64,000 bases of DNA. It comes from Bin87 sp034421995. GTDB taxonomy: Bacteria; Chloroflexota; Dehalococcoidia; Lucifugimonadales; UBA3495. Position 1 is the first letter of the stretch. Each line of letters begins with the position of its first letter. Below, piece by piece: positions 33,013 to 41,520 of the stretch. The stretch is taken from NCBI GenBank assembly GCA_034421995.1, contig DAOUJY010000006.1:1-64000 (forward strand). The letters are read 5' to 3'. The position numbers and the translations under genes are program-made. Below the pieces are notes generated by a model that made no database searches, was not told where the DNA came from, and worked only from the letters and a program-made list of their open reading frames with translations.

Positions 33013-33942
33013 ATGACTACGATCAACGCCGGGCAGGGGCTATCTGTCGCCGATGGCGACGCTCAATTGCTGGATATGCGCCCGCGGCAGACGCAGGCGC
33101 AAAAGCTGGTCAGCTTTGCCAGAACCAAGCCGTTGGGAGCGGTCAGCGCGGTCATCATCCTGGTGACAATTCTGGCGGCGGCGGTCTCCTACGCGATACC
33201 GGGCATATTGCCTCACGATCCTCTGGACGTGCGCGCCCACGAGGAGAAATACCTGCCGCCGCAACCCGGGGCATGGCTGGGGAGCGACCACCTGGGAAGG
33301 GACGAACTTAGCCGCCTCATTGCCGGTTCGCAAATCTCTATCTACGTGGGTTTGCTCAGCGTCGGTATCGGCGTGACGCTTGGCGCCCTCATCGGCATCA
33401 TCAGCGCATACGTGGGCGGCGTGGTTGACCTGACCATTCAACGGTTGGTTGACGCGATGATGGCGTTTCCTCCCATCATCCTCGCGTTGGGACTGGTGGC
33501 GGTTTTAGGCGGCTCCGCCAACAACGTCATCATTGCCTTGCTGGTCATCCTGTTGCCGGGCACCATCAGAGTAATCCGTTCCCAGGTATTGAGCATCAAG
33601 GAACTGGACTATACGTTGGCGGCCACCGCCATCGGAGCCGGCTCCGTCCGCATCATGCTGCGCCATATCCTGCCCAACGTGGTGGCCAGCTATATCGTGC
33701 TGGGAACCATAACGCTGGGATTTGCCATTATCATCGAGGCGTCGCTGTCCTTCCTGGGGGTGGGGGTGCCGCCGGATATTCCGACTTGGGGCGGAATGCT
33801 GACCAGGGGCACTGAGGAAATTCGCATTGCCTGGTGGCTGGCAGTCTTTCCCGGCATCGCCATATCCATAGTGGTGTTCGCCATCAACTTCCTGGGCGAC
33901 GCGCTGCGCGATACGCTGGATCCGCGGCTGCGGGGACGGTAG
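33013..33942 (+). CDS. DppC-like ABC permease (copy 2)
   Basis: 309 aa (CACGGAGAATTAG upstream). DppC pattern: FARTKPLGAVSAVIILVTIL, GSDHLGRDELSRLIAGSQ, EAA loop LDYTLAATAIGAGSVRIMLRH, C-terminus FLGDALRDTLDPRLRGR. It ends the second operon; the CTTCGACAGGCTCAGGACGA block and a family B palindrome follow immediately. Again no ATPase gene. Confidence 0.9.
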   Translation: MTTINAGQGLSVADGDAQLLDMRPRQTQAQKLVSFARTKPLGAVSAVIILVTILAAAVSYAIPGILPHDPLDVRAHEEKYLPPQPGAWLGSDHLGRDELSRLIAGSQISIYVGLLSVGIGVTLGALIGIISAYVGGVVDLTIQRLVDAMMAFPPIILALGLVAVLGGSANNVIIALLVILLPGTIRVIRSQVLSIKELDYTLAATAIGAGSVRIMLRHILPNVVASYIVLGTITLGFAIIIEASLSFLGVGVPPDIPTWGGMLTRGTEEIRIAWWLAVFPGIAISIVVFAINFLGDALRDTLDPRLRGR

Positions 33943-34024
33943 CGTCCTTCGACAGGCTCAGGACGAGCGGGCCGTACAGGACGAGCGGGCCGTAAGGGAA
34001 GGGGCGGGTTTGAAACCCGCCCCT
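33943..34024. repeat. Intergenic repeat block, copy 2, with family B palindrome
   Basis: CGTCCTTCGACAGGCTCAGG, a tandem 18-bp unit (GACGAGCGGGCCGTACAG and near copy), then a 25-nt palindrome at 34000-34024 with 12-bp arms (AGGGGCGGGTTT). Same layout as at 29051. The palindrome could end transcription of converging genes, though without a long T-run. Confidence 0.85.
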
Positions 34025-34050
34025 ACGCATATAGGTGTACCAGCAGCGAG

Positions 34051-34410
34051 TTAGATATGAAACTCGTCTATGGAGACCAGGCTGGGATTGGGTTCGGTCG
34101 GGTCAACCATCAGGTCAAAAATCTGTAGGGTAGTCGCTCCCAACAGATATTGCCCTTCGGGGCCGAAAATGACCGGACAGGTACGCTCACGGTCATCAAT
34201 GCGAAATCGCGCTTCTCCGACATCGCGCTGAATGAAGTTGCCATCGGCAATCCGGTAGGTTCGGCGTTCTAACGGCGCGAGGCTCAAGGACGCCAACAGG
34301 GATTCCGGTATCACCGAATGAGTCGAGCCGGTATCCACCAGCGCGGAGACTGGAAGGAAATCCCCGCCGTGGGGGTGCCCGACGCCTATCGTTATCCGGA
34401 GAGTTCTCAT
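34051..34410 (-). CDS. Retropepsin-like aspartic protease 2
   Basis: 119 aa from the ATG at 34410 (MRTLRITIGVGHPHGG). Active-site motif ALVDTGSTHSVIP, a canonical Asp-Thr-Gly-Ser, then LGATTLQIFDLMVDP. Paralogue of the proteins at 29169 and 34444. It sits 33 bp after the third copy on the same strand, so the two are probably cotranscribed. Confidence 0.85.
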   Translation of the reverse strand: MRTLRITIGVGHPHGGDFLPVSALVDTGSTHSVIPESLLASLSLAPLERRTYRIADGNFIQRDVGEARFRIDDRERTCPVIFGPEGQYLLGATTLQIFDLMVDPTEPNPSLVSIDEFHI

Positions 34411-34443
34411 ATATTCGCCACCCCGTATTCTCGTTGTATCCAA

Positions 34444-34803
34444 TCACAAATTCATTTCCTCAATGGGAATCAGTTGGGGGTTGATCTCCGTGGGATCAAC
34501 CATCAGATTGAAAATTTCCAGCGTAGTAGCGCCCAGCAGATACTGGTCTTCCGGGCCAAAAATGACCGGGCAAAACCGTTCTCGTCCATTGATGCTGAAA
34601 CGTGCGTCAGCCACATCGTACTCAACCCTTCTACCGTCCGCGACCTTGAATCGAAGTCGTTCGATGGGCGTCAAACCCATCTGCGTCAGCAGCGTCTCAG
34701 GCATCATGGAGTGTCCCGCCCCGGTATCCACTAACGCCGACACCGGATGCAAGTCGCCACCGTGGGGGCGCCCGACGCCTATTGTTACCCGAAACGTTCC
34801 CAT
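34444..34803 (-). CDS. Retropepsin-like aspartic protease 3
   Basis: 119 aa from the ATG at 34803, with GGAGGGGAATAC upstream. Motif ALVDTGAGHSMMP (Asp-Thr-Gly-Ala) and LGATTLEIFNLMVDP. It is closest to the copy at 29169 in the first residues (MGTFRV) and to 34051 later. Tandem duplication is likely. Function unknown; some bacterial retropepsins are stress- or TA-associated. Confidence 0.85.
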   Translation of the reverse strand: MGTFRVTIGVGRPHGGDLHPVSALVDTGAGHSMMPETLLTQMGLTPIERLRFKVADGRRVEYDVADARFSINGRERFCPVIFGPEDQYLLGATTLEIFNLMVDPTEINPQLIPIEEMNL

Positions 34804-34932
34804 GTATTCCCCTCCGTATATTGCCGCCATCCGAAATCTGATGTTACGTCCCGTCTCACAACAGCGTCAACGGTCTGCCCGTCCGCGTTCCGCCGTGCTA
34901 AACTGCGGCCACAACCTACAGGAGGTTCCCTG

Positions 34933-35865
34933 ATGTCCTGGAGTTTTGAACTGGTCGCCGGTCCCTACGGCGGCACTACGGAAGGGCCGGTTTGGGACGG
35001 CCAAGCAGTGCTGTTCACGCATATCCCGGCTTCCAAGATTTTGCGTTACGATCCCAAGACCGGGGAAGTGTCGGAGTATTTCAACGAGACCTTCAACGCC
35101 AACGGTCTGTGTTTCGATGCCAACGGCAACCTTTACGGATGCCAGCAGGGCCGCCGGCGAATTGCTCGTTTTGACGCGGCAACTAACACGATGACGTCAA
35201 TGCCGCATCTGCTGGATGGGAAGCGTCACAACAATCCCAACGACCTGGCAGTGGATAAATCGGGGCGCATCTGGTTCACCGATCCCTATTCCGGCATCGG
35301 CGACAGCGGGCCTCAGGAATTGGACCATATGTCGGTGTTGCGGCTGGATCCCAGGGGAAACGACCAATGGGATCTGGTGCGCGCCACCACCGACATCAGC
35401 CGTCCGAACGGAATATTAATCAGCCGTGACCAGAAGACCGTGTACATCGCACAGAGTGATTACGGAGCGGACCGGCGCCGCGAACTGCGCGCGTATCCCG
35501 TCAACGACGACGGATCCCTCGGAGAATACCGCACTCTGCACACCTTTGGCATCGACGGAAGCGCTACCGATGGCGATATGCGCGGCCAGGGCAGCAGCGG
35601 GGTGCAACGGGGCGTGGACGGCATGACGTTGGACGACGAGGGGAACATCATCGTCTGCGCCGGCTGGGAGGCCGCCGGCCCGGGTCCAATCATCTACGTG
35701 TTCTCGCCGGAGGGTCGGGTGCTGGAGACCCATCCGATGCGCGTGGACCGACCCACCAACTGCTGCTTTGGCGACGCTGATATGCGTTCATTGTACGTCA
35801 CCACCGGCGGCGGCCACCTGTTCCGGGCGCGGACCAACCGCACCGGCTGGATCATGTGGCCCTAG
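34933..35865 (+). CDS. SMP-30/gluconolactonase-like beta-propeller hydrolase
   Basis: 310 aa from the ATG at 34933 with CAGGAGG upstream. SMP-30/GNL/LRE pattern: TEGPVWDGQAVLFTHI (metal-binding Glu), FNANGLCFDANGNLYG, HNNPNDLAVDKSGRIWFTDP (metal-binding Asn), RPNGILISRDQKTVYIAQSD (Asn), GVDGMTLDDEGNI (Asp). These six-bladed propellers hydrolyse sugar lactones or related esters with a divalent metal. No signal peptide. It is the first of three plus-strand genes (with the BNR protein and an unknown protein). Confidence 0.88.
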   Translation: MSWSFELVAGPYGGTTEGPVWDGQAVLFTHIPASKILRYDPKTGEVSEYFNETFNANGLCFDANGNLYGCQQGRRRIARFDAATNTMTSMPHLLDGKRHNNPNDLAVDKSGRIWFTDPYSGIGDSGPQELDHMSVLRLDPRGNDQWDLVRATTDISRPNGILISRDQKTVYIAQSDYGADRRRELRAYPVNDDGSLGEYRTLHTFGIDGSATDGDMRGQGSSGVQRGVDGMTLDDEGNIIVCAGWEAAGPGPIIYVFSPEGRVLETHPMRVDRPTNCCFGDADMRSLYVTTGGGHLFRARTNRTGWIMWP

Positions 35866-35951
35866 GGAACGGCAACACTTGACAAGCCACGACATTGCGC
35901 AAACAATTTGCAAAACCGAATCTGCCACGCAACACCCAGGAGAAGAGGCAA

Positions 35952-37031
35952 ATGACCACCGTCACAGCCCACAACACCAACGTATATGTCGGCTTGGCCG
36001 GCGAGAGCGCGCTGATCATCGGCGCGGAAGGTACCCCGTTGGGCGAAGGGGGAATGTACCGACTCACCGATGGCCAATCCGATTGGACGGCCATTGAGAA
36101 TGGTTTGCCCGAGAATCCCCAGGTGCGCGCCCTGTTGGCCCATCCTGACGAACCCGCCACCATCTTTGCCGGAACGCAGGACGGCGTGTACCGCAGCGAT
36201 GACCGGGGCGACAACTGGCGGCGGACCGATACTCTCAGCGGCGACGTTTGGTCTCTCGCCGCGCATCCCAACGACTCATCCATCATGTTCGCCGGCTATG
36301 ACGCGGGGCGAGTGTGCCGATCCGACGACGGGGGCCACACCTGGCGGCAGCTGAACACCGAAGGGTTGGCGCATCCTCACATCACCATGAACCCCCACGA
36401 AATCTGCAAGCGCGTCATTGGCATCAGCATTGACCCCGCTTATCCGGACGACGTGTACGGAGCCATTGAAGTTGGCGGGTTGATAGCCTCCCGAGACGGG
36501 GGCGAAACCTGGTCCTGCATCACCGACGGGCACTACACCCGCCTGGGACCGGTGGACCTCCACGGCGTGCAGGTGAACCCTTCATCGCCCGGCCTGGTGT
36601 ACATCATCACCCAGTTGGCGATGTTCCGAAGCCGCGAGCGCGGCAGCGATTGGGAATTCGTGCCCATCGAAGAGATGTTTGAGGGCGGCAGCTACTGCCG
36701 GGATCTGATTGTTGACCCCAGCGATCCCAACCGGATGTACCTGGCCGCCGGAGCCGGCGGCGGCAGCGCGCCGGCCGGCACCATCGACGCGGGAGTCCTC
36801 GTCCGCTCCACCGATGCCGGCGAAACCTGGGAGCGCGTTGACCTGGGCGAAACCGCTCCGGCGCGGATGTTCCAGATCGCAATCGACCGCAACGCTCCGC
36901 GCAACGTCTATTGCTGTGACCGGGACGGCCACGTCTATTGCAGCAATGACGGCGGCAACGAGTGGACCCGCACTGACGTTCCGGTTGAAATGTCCCGGGG
37001 CCGCCACGTCTATCCCATGGTCGCCGCTTAA
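35952..37031 (+). CDS. BNR/Asp-box beta-propeller protein (sortilin-like)
   Basis: 359 aa from the ATG at 35952 with GAAGAGGCAA upstream. At least six Asp boxes (S-x-D-x-G-x-x-W): RSDDRGDNWRR, RSDDGGHTWRQ, ASRDGGETWSC, RSRERGSDWEF, RSTDAGETWER, CSNDGGNEWTR, spaced for a propeller. No signal peptide and no glycosidase catalytic set recognised. Relatives are common in Chloroflexota beside catabolic genes; role not established. It follows SMP-30 by 86 bp. Confidence 0.85.
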   Translation: MTTVTAHNTNVYVGLAGESALIIGAEGTPLGEGGMYRLTDGQSDWTAIENGLPENPQVRALLAHPDEPATIFAGTQDGVYRSDDRGDNWRRTDTLSGDVWSLAAHPNDSSIMFAGYDAGRVCRSDDGGHTWRQLNTEGLAHPHITMNPHEICKRVIGISIDPAYPDDVYGAIEVGGLIASRDGGETWSCITDGHYTRLGPVDLHGVQVNPSSPGLVYIITQLAMFRSRERGSDWEFVPIEEMFEGGSYCRDLIVDPSDPNRMYLAAGAGGGSAPAGTIDAGVLVRSTDAGETWERVDLGETAPARMFQIAIDRNAPRNVYCCDRDGHVYCSNDGGNEWTRTDVPVEMSRGRHVYPMVAA

Positions 37032-37040
37032 ACCTCAACC

Positions 37041-37069
37041 GTCGGGGCGGGTTTGAAACCCGCCCCGAC
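37041..37069. repeat. 29-nt palindrome, family B
   Basis: 14-bp perfect arms (GTCGGGGCGGGTTT) around a central G. The core is the same as at 34000 and 29109. It lies between the BNR gene stop and the next gene's ribosome binding site. Confidence 0.85.
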
Positions 37070-37093
37070 ACCGCATATCCAGGAGGAATCAAC

Positions 37094-37717
37094 GTGTCAT
37101 CCAACCCGCTGTGGAGCGCAACCCTGCGAGTAGGGGAAGCCGACCTGGAATACATGGCTCTGGAGGCTGGCGATTTGCCTGAAGACCTGCGCGGCTATCA
37201 ATTGGCTCGCGAGGGGTCTTTGGACAACCAGGAAATGGCCGAAAACGGGTTCAGGGGCAACACGGCCGACCGGTTCCGCGCGGCGGGCCGGGTGGGCGGC
37301 TTCATGCGCGAATTTGTCCCCACGTCGGATGTATCGCCCGCAAGCGGCGTCAATTTCGTGGGCGCCACCGTTGTACATCTGTTTGAAAATCCGGAGCAGG
37401 TTTCAGGGTGGATGTCGGATATCTTTGTGAAAGACTTTGAAGATAACGTTGGTGAAAGCGTCGGTTCCGGCCAACAAATTGTTTCCGTACAGCGGTTGGA
37501 ACCCGGTGGGTTTTACGACGAGGCGGTGGGGTTATACGTGCTGCAAGGGGGCCCGGCTGGCCTGCTGTCGTCCACGGTGATTGACTTTCGCGTGGGTCGT
37601 GTGCTCGGGGTGGCGTTCGTGGGGTCCATCGGTGAGCACGACCGCTCGGAACTCGCCACGGAGATGGCATTGGCCCTGGAAAAGCGGATCGTGCAGGTGG
37701 CTCTGGGGGGACGTTAG
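37094..37717 (+). CDS. Unknown 207-aa protein
   Basis: GTG start with CAGGAGGAATCAAC upstream, a strong ribosome binding site. Sequence is soluble (LEYMALEAGDLPEDLRGYQL, REFVPTSDVSPASGVNFVGA, IDFRVGRVLGVAFVGSIGEH), ending ALEKRIVQVALGGR. It resembles proteins with two related alpha/beta halves, but no family is recognised. It is preceded by a family B palindrome that may separate it from the BNR gene. Confidence 0.65.
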   Translation: MSSNPLWSATLRVGEADLEYMALEAGDLPEDLRGYQLAREGSLDNQEMAENGFRGNTADRFRAAGRVGGFMREFVPTSDVSPASGVNFVGATVVHLFENPEQVSGWMSDIFVKDFEDNVGESVGSGQQIVSVQRLEPGGFYDEAVGLYVLQGGPAGLLSSTVIDFRVGRVLGVAFVGSIGEHDRSELATEMALALEKRIVQVALGGR

Positions 37718-37740
37718 TGAGAACGAACTTATGGTGAAGT

Positions 37741-38553
37741 CTATGGGTCGGGAACGCCGCCCGTCGTCAGCAACGATGGGTCCACGAGTATTATCAGCAA
37801 CATTCCCCAACCCAGCAGGAAACCCACCGCTACCAGGGCCAGTTCCGGCACGCTGATTCTGATCCATCCCAGGCGCATCCCCAGGCGGTGCCGCCAGAAA
37901 CGGTTGAGGTTGGTTTGGGCTTGCCACATGATCCATGCCAGCAACGTGGCTTGGCCGATGTTGATGATCACATAGGTCGCCTGTTGCGGCAGGGTTACGG
38001 TCTGCTCGGCCGGTATCATCAGCGATACCATCCCAAGCAGAACGACGCCAAAGTATATGAGCACCGCCCGCAGCGGGTTGAGTGTCGTCGGCACGCCCCG
38101 TTGTTCCATCAACTCCTGGTAAACCCTGATGTGGGCGTGGAGCCGAAAAAACTGGTACACGGGCACCAGCAGCGCCAGAGCGTGCATCACCGGGTAGGCG
38201 ATTTCTCCAGTGTGATCCCGGTACTGACGCCAAGTAAGGTACATCCAATAGAAGACGTACAGACCGGAACTTAGCAGTGTGAGGATGATAACCCGAGCCG
38301 GCGGGATGTAGTAGGGGAGCGCGTCGTCCGCCTGTTGCGTAAACGGGGGTTCGGCGGCCGGCGGCTGACGGGGAAATTCAACGCCCTGATCCAGCGGATG
38401 AACGGGCTGTGCCGGCCGGGCAGGATCGCTGGCCCTGTCTCCGGGCGATTGGCCGGCGCGCAGCTCTGCGCCGCAGATCCCGCAGAAGCGGTGCTCAGGG
38501 GCGTGCCTGGAGCCGCAGCTCGGACAGGTCAAAGCTTCTCCGGAGGTTGCCAT
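37741..38553 (-). CDS. Zinc-ribbon + DUF4234-like membrane protein
   Basis: 270 aa from the ATG at 38553. N-terminal zinc ribbon CPSCGSRHAPEHRFCGICG (two CxxC pairs), a Pro-rich linker, then a membrane domain starting YYIPPARVIILTLLSSGLYV FYW, as in DUF4234 proteins, with about five hydrophobic segments. No clear ribosome binding site, so the start is uncertain. Function unknown. It is convergent with the 207-aa gene. Confidence 0.75.
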   Translation of the reverse strand: MATSGEALTCPSCGSRHAPEHRFCGICGAELRAGQSPGDRASDPARPAQPVHPLDQGVEFPRQPPAAEPPFTQQADDALPYYIPPARVIILTLLSSGLYVFYWMYLTWRQYRDHTGEIAYPVMHALALLVPVYQFFRLHAHIRVYQELMEQRGVPTTLNPLRAVLIYFGVVLLGMVSLMIPAEQTVTLPQQATYVIINIGQATLLAWIMWQAQTNLNRFWRHRLGMRLGWIRISVPELALVAVGFLLGWGMLLIILVDPSLLTTGGVPDP

Positions 38554-38642
38554 AATTTGGAAGTGCAGGGGGCCGGAATTACACGGGGGCGAACTCGTGC
38601 GATGCAGGTCCGCCCCCTGGTTATTTCGATCATGCACAGCGA

Positions 38643-39428
38643 TCAGGCTTTGCCCCAGACCACCGGATTGCTCAGCGTGCCGATGCCGTTGACCGTGATG
38701 TCGCAGACGTCGCCGTCCTTCATATTTTCGGTCGCGCCATCGGTTCCCATCCACAGGATGTCGCCGGGCACCAGCGTCAAGTATTTGCTCATGTCGCTGA
38801 TGTACTCGCGCACGCCGAAAATGGCCGTGTTGAGGTCGTATTCGCCCACCACGTGCTCGTTGACCTGGATGGTGACGTGCAACTCGTCCGGGTCCAGGCC
38901 GGTAGCGATCCACGGGCCCATGGGCTTGAAGGTGTCGGTGTTCTTCGCCCGCCACATGGTCCGGTCGTTGCGCTGCCAATAGCGTTCGCTGACATCGTTC
39001 CCGATGGTATAGCCCAACACATAATCCAGCGCTTCGTCCTGGCTCACATTTCGGCATTCCTTCCCGATCACCACCACGACCTCGCCTTCGTACTGCAGCT
39101 CCTCGGTGGCGTCAGCCGGGACCATGATCGGGTCACCTTGTCCCGTAAGCGCGTTCACGGCGCGGTAACCCACATCGGCTTTTTTGGGGAGGTTGGGTTC
39201 TTCGCCGCGCATGTGGGCAGCCCAGGTAACATGCTCGGGGAAATTGATGCCGGCTGCGTAGAAGGTGGGTGGGATGACCGGCGGCAGCAGTTTTACCGAA
39301 CTGAGCGCGTACTTACCGCCCGATTCTTTAAGTCCGTCAAACAGACCGCCCTGCACTTCGAGAACGGTATCTCCGTCAACGATGCCGTGCGCCACCCGGT
39401 CCCCGGTGCGAAACCTGCAAATCAGCAT
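38643..39428 (-). CDS. Fumarylacetoacetate hydrolase (FAH) family protein
   Basis: 261 aa from the ATG at 39428 (ACAGGAGGCGACGG upstream). Shows YAAGINFPEHV (family YxxVGxNYxxH), metal ligands E114 and E116 in YEGEVVVVIGKECRNV, and D145 in GYTIGNDVSERYWQ. The C-terminus has LVPGDILWMGTDGATENMKD GD. FAH proteins are Mg-dependent hydrolases, decarboxylases or isomerases acting on 2,4-diketo acids late in aromatic or amino acid breakdown. Stands alone here. Confidence 0.88.
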   Translation of the reverse strand: MLICRFRTGDRVAHGIVDGDTVLEVQGGLFDGLKESGGKYALSSVKLLPPVIPPTFYAAGINFPEHVTWAAHMRGEEPNLPKKADVGYRAVNALTGQGDPIMVPADATEELQYEGEVVVVIGKECRNVSQDEALDYVLGYTIGNDVSERYWQRNDRTMWRAKNTDTFKPMGPWIATGLDPDELHVTIQVNEHVVGEYDLNTAIFGVREYISDMSKYLTLVPGDILWMGTDGATENMKDGDVCDITVNGIGTLSNPVVWGKA

Positions 39429-39715
39429 GGCCGTCGCCTCCTGTAAATCAGAGAGTGTTGGTTTGGTAGTGTTGCTGGCGCCAATTCTGGCACCAACGCG
39501 CCGGGGGGTCAAGCGACATATGCTGCTACAGCGGGCAATGCAGATGGGCCACTGGCGCACGACCCCTGCGGAGCGCCGGCCGGGTGGACACTGGCAGTCC
39601 TCCCATCCGTCGGGATGAATTCGACGCGGGCGCCCTGGCGAGGCACTTCCGAAAATAATGCAGGTGGCAGTGTATCACCGCAGTGGTATCAATGCCGCCG
39701 GCTTCGGCTACGTCG

Positions 39716-40120
39716 CTACCGGAGACGTTCGGGGGCGATGCTGCTGGCGAGCAGAGTATGGATGCGGGTGACAAAGTCATCAGCGCGAGCACAGGCTCTC
39801 ACGGCGTCGGTTTCGCTGAAGACTCTGTCAACGCGGTAGTCCGCAGCTATACGCAACGGGGAGAGTTGCCCGATTACAGAGGCCCAGTTAGCTTCAACCA
39901 ATCCAGGCTTTACTATATGCAAGCTGAACAAACTGTTTACGCCGCGATGATTTCGGGTGCTGATGTTATACAGCACTAACGGCGCTTTGGCGGCGTGGAA
40001 TACCGCGTAATAGGCCCGCGAGACAGCGTCGGCGTGGTAACCGTGCTGGAGACAAAGCCGGGCGACTTGCCGGCAGGCTTCACCCCGCTGCCACTCCGCT
40101 ATTGCCAGGGCTTCGCTCAC
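39716..40120 (-). CDS. HEPN domain protein (MNT-HEPN pair)
   Basis: 134 aa. HEPN pattern: ACRQVARLCLQHGYHADAVSRAYYAVFHAAKA (about 15-46) and TRNHRGVNSLFSLHIV (about 55-70), with a long C-terminal helix. The start overlaps the stop of the nucleotidyltransferase gene by 4 bp (ATGA), the typical MNT-HEPN toxin-antitoxin order. In such pairs HEPN is an RNase toxin silenced by AMPylation from the MNT partner. The catalytic R-x4-6-H set is not unequivocal here. Confidence 0.8.
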   Translation of the reverse strand: MSEALAIAEWQRGEACRQVARLCLQHGYHADAVSRAYYAVFHAAKAPLVLYNISTRNHRGVNSLFSLHIVKPGLVEANWASVIGQLSPLRIAADYRVDRVFSETDAVRACARADDFVTRIHTLLASSIAPERLR

Positions 40121-40452
40121 AGCGCGCTAACCCCGTCTTTGGCCAAGTTGTAAATCCAGCCGTTGATGCGCTTGGATTCTTTCCACTCCGCCATGGTGGA
40201 CGGGAAAATCGTCGGCGCTACGAAAAAGGTGGTCACGTCCAGCAGAATGCCTAGATCGGCGACTTCATCCGCCTTCTTGCGATCGTCATCCTTGATAAGC
40301 ACCAGGGTGTTGAAATCCACATCCGGGTCGGAAATCCCGCGGGCATATGGACCGAAGATGATAATGTCCTCCACCAGGCCGGGGAACTTTTCGCCCAACT
40401 GCCGGCGGTATTCGTCCAGCCAAGCCTGTTCGTCAGCATTCAGATTCAACAT
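40117..40452 (-). CDS. Minimal nucleotidyltransferase (MNT), antitoxin-like
   Basis: 111 aa from the ATG at 40452 with GGAGGG 7 bp upstream. The pol-beta-type motif is IIIFGPYARGISDPDVDF: the usual G-S becomes G-P and the Asp pair is D42/D44 (with D46). Short length fits MNT antitoxins. Its stop overlaps the HEPN gene start. It diverges from the membrane-protein gene at 40596. Confidence 0.8.
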   Translation of the reverse strand: MLNLNADEQAWLDEYRRQLGEKFPGLVEDIIIFGPYARGISDPDVDFNTLVLIKDDDRKKADEVADLGILLDVTTFFVAPTIFPSTMAEWKESKRINGWIYNLAKDGVSAL

Positions 40453-40595
40453 TTTCCGGCCCTCCACCCAAGCGGTTACGTTCAGGGGTAATTTTATCAT
40501 CCCGTCGTGTGGTAACATATTCGCCGTCGCGACGGCAGCTTCACTGATGTCCGGGCGTAGGCTAACCAACGAATTACGGCAGGTGCCAGTACAGT

Positions 40596-41339
40596 ATGCA
40601 ACAGCCCGAAACGACACTGATTTATTGGGCGCCCAGTCGCGTGAGATTCAATCTCACGCTGATTCTCGCCGCCGCCGTCATACTTTTCGGCTTATATCAA
40701 TTGTTCATGGACGCTCGAAGCGGCGACGATGTCCCGGCAGAGACGGCGGCCCAGGTTGAATCGCAAGGCGAAGGCGAAGCGCCGGCGTCCAGCCGCGGCG
40801 GAGGCAGTGGCGCGTGGTTGCTGATACTGGTCGGTCTGGGTGTAGGCGCTTACTCGTGGCTTACGTCACCGAGGCAGTATCGCGTATATTCGGATGCGCT
40901 TATCATCATGATGGGCACTCCGCGACGGCGCACTATCCACTTCAGCGACATCCGAGAGGTGGCCAATGATCGCGGTTTCATGGGCGACCCGCTGCGGGTG
41001 TACACCGTCAACCGGCGACGCATCCCCCTCCAGGTTCGGGAACCGGAAGAGATGCACCGCTACCTGGAATCCGCCCTCGCGGACTTTCGGCGGGCGAATC
41101 CCCAATACGCTCCGCCACCGGAGCCGGCTTCGGACGAGCAACCGTCAGACGTTGATGTCGTGGACGTTCCCGCCGCCGACCCCGGCGGATCGCCCGACCC
41201 GGTGAGCGAGACCACGTCCGGCGAGACCGCTGACGCCCCGGTTTCACCTCCGCCAGGCCCGGCTCCGGAGCGCAGTCCACGTTCCCGACGCCGCAGCCTG
41301 CGGGACGACATGCCAAGCGACGGGGAATCGAACTCATAA
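40596..41339 (+). CDS. Membrane protein with PH-like domain
   Basis: 247 aa. Two membrane segments (about 19-39 FNLTLILAAAVILFGLYQLF and 73-92 AWLLILVGLGVGAYSWLTSP) around a Glu/Gly linker, then a short bacterial-PH-like region (YRVYSDALIIMMGTPRRRTI HFSDIREV) and a long Pro/Asp-rich, Arg-ended tail. Function unknown; bPH membrane proteins are often envelope-stress related. Start ATG at 40596 follows CAGGTG. Confidence 0.65.
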   Translation: MQQPETTLIYWAPSRVRFNLTLILAAAVILFGLYQLFMDARSGDDVPAETAAQVESQGEGEAPASSRGGGSGAWLLILVGLGVGAYSWLTSPRQYRVYSDALIIMMGTPRRRTIHFSDIREVANDRGFMGDPLRVYTVNRRRIPLQVREPEEMHRYLESALADFRRANPQYAPPPEPASDEQPSDVDVVDVPAADPGGSPDPVSETTSGETADAPVSPPPGPAPERSPRSRRRSLRDDMPSDGESNS

Positions 41340-41438
41340 ACCAAGTCGCTGCGCTCTTAGTCCCGCGCGGGCCGTTGCAACGTGTCGGAACGGTTCGCCG
41401 GGAGGATTCACGTCGTCGCCTCATACCGGGGTATCGCG

Positions 41439-41444
41439 TATAAT
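41439..41444 (+). promoter_or_regulatory. TATAAT -10-like hexamer upstream of argD-like gene
   Basis: Exact TATAAT 77 bp upstream of the ATG at 41521. No matching -35 at normal spacing. Confidence 0.3.
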
Positions 41445-41520
41445 GGTGGGCGTGTCGGCCGGCCCGGCTGCCATCCGCCGAGCCACGTAAAGCGAAACAC
41501 TCACAGGGAGCGGATTACTC

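Noticed and set aside
39429..39715. Possible gene between FAH and HEPN genes
   Set aside because: Frames are short, without starts or ribosome binding sites; treated as intergenic.
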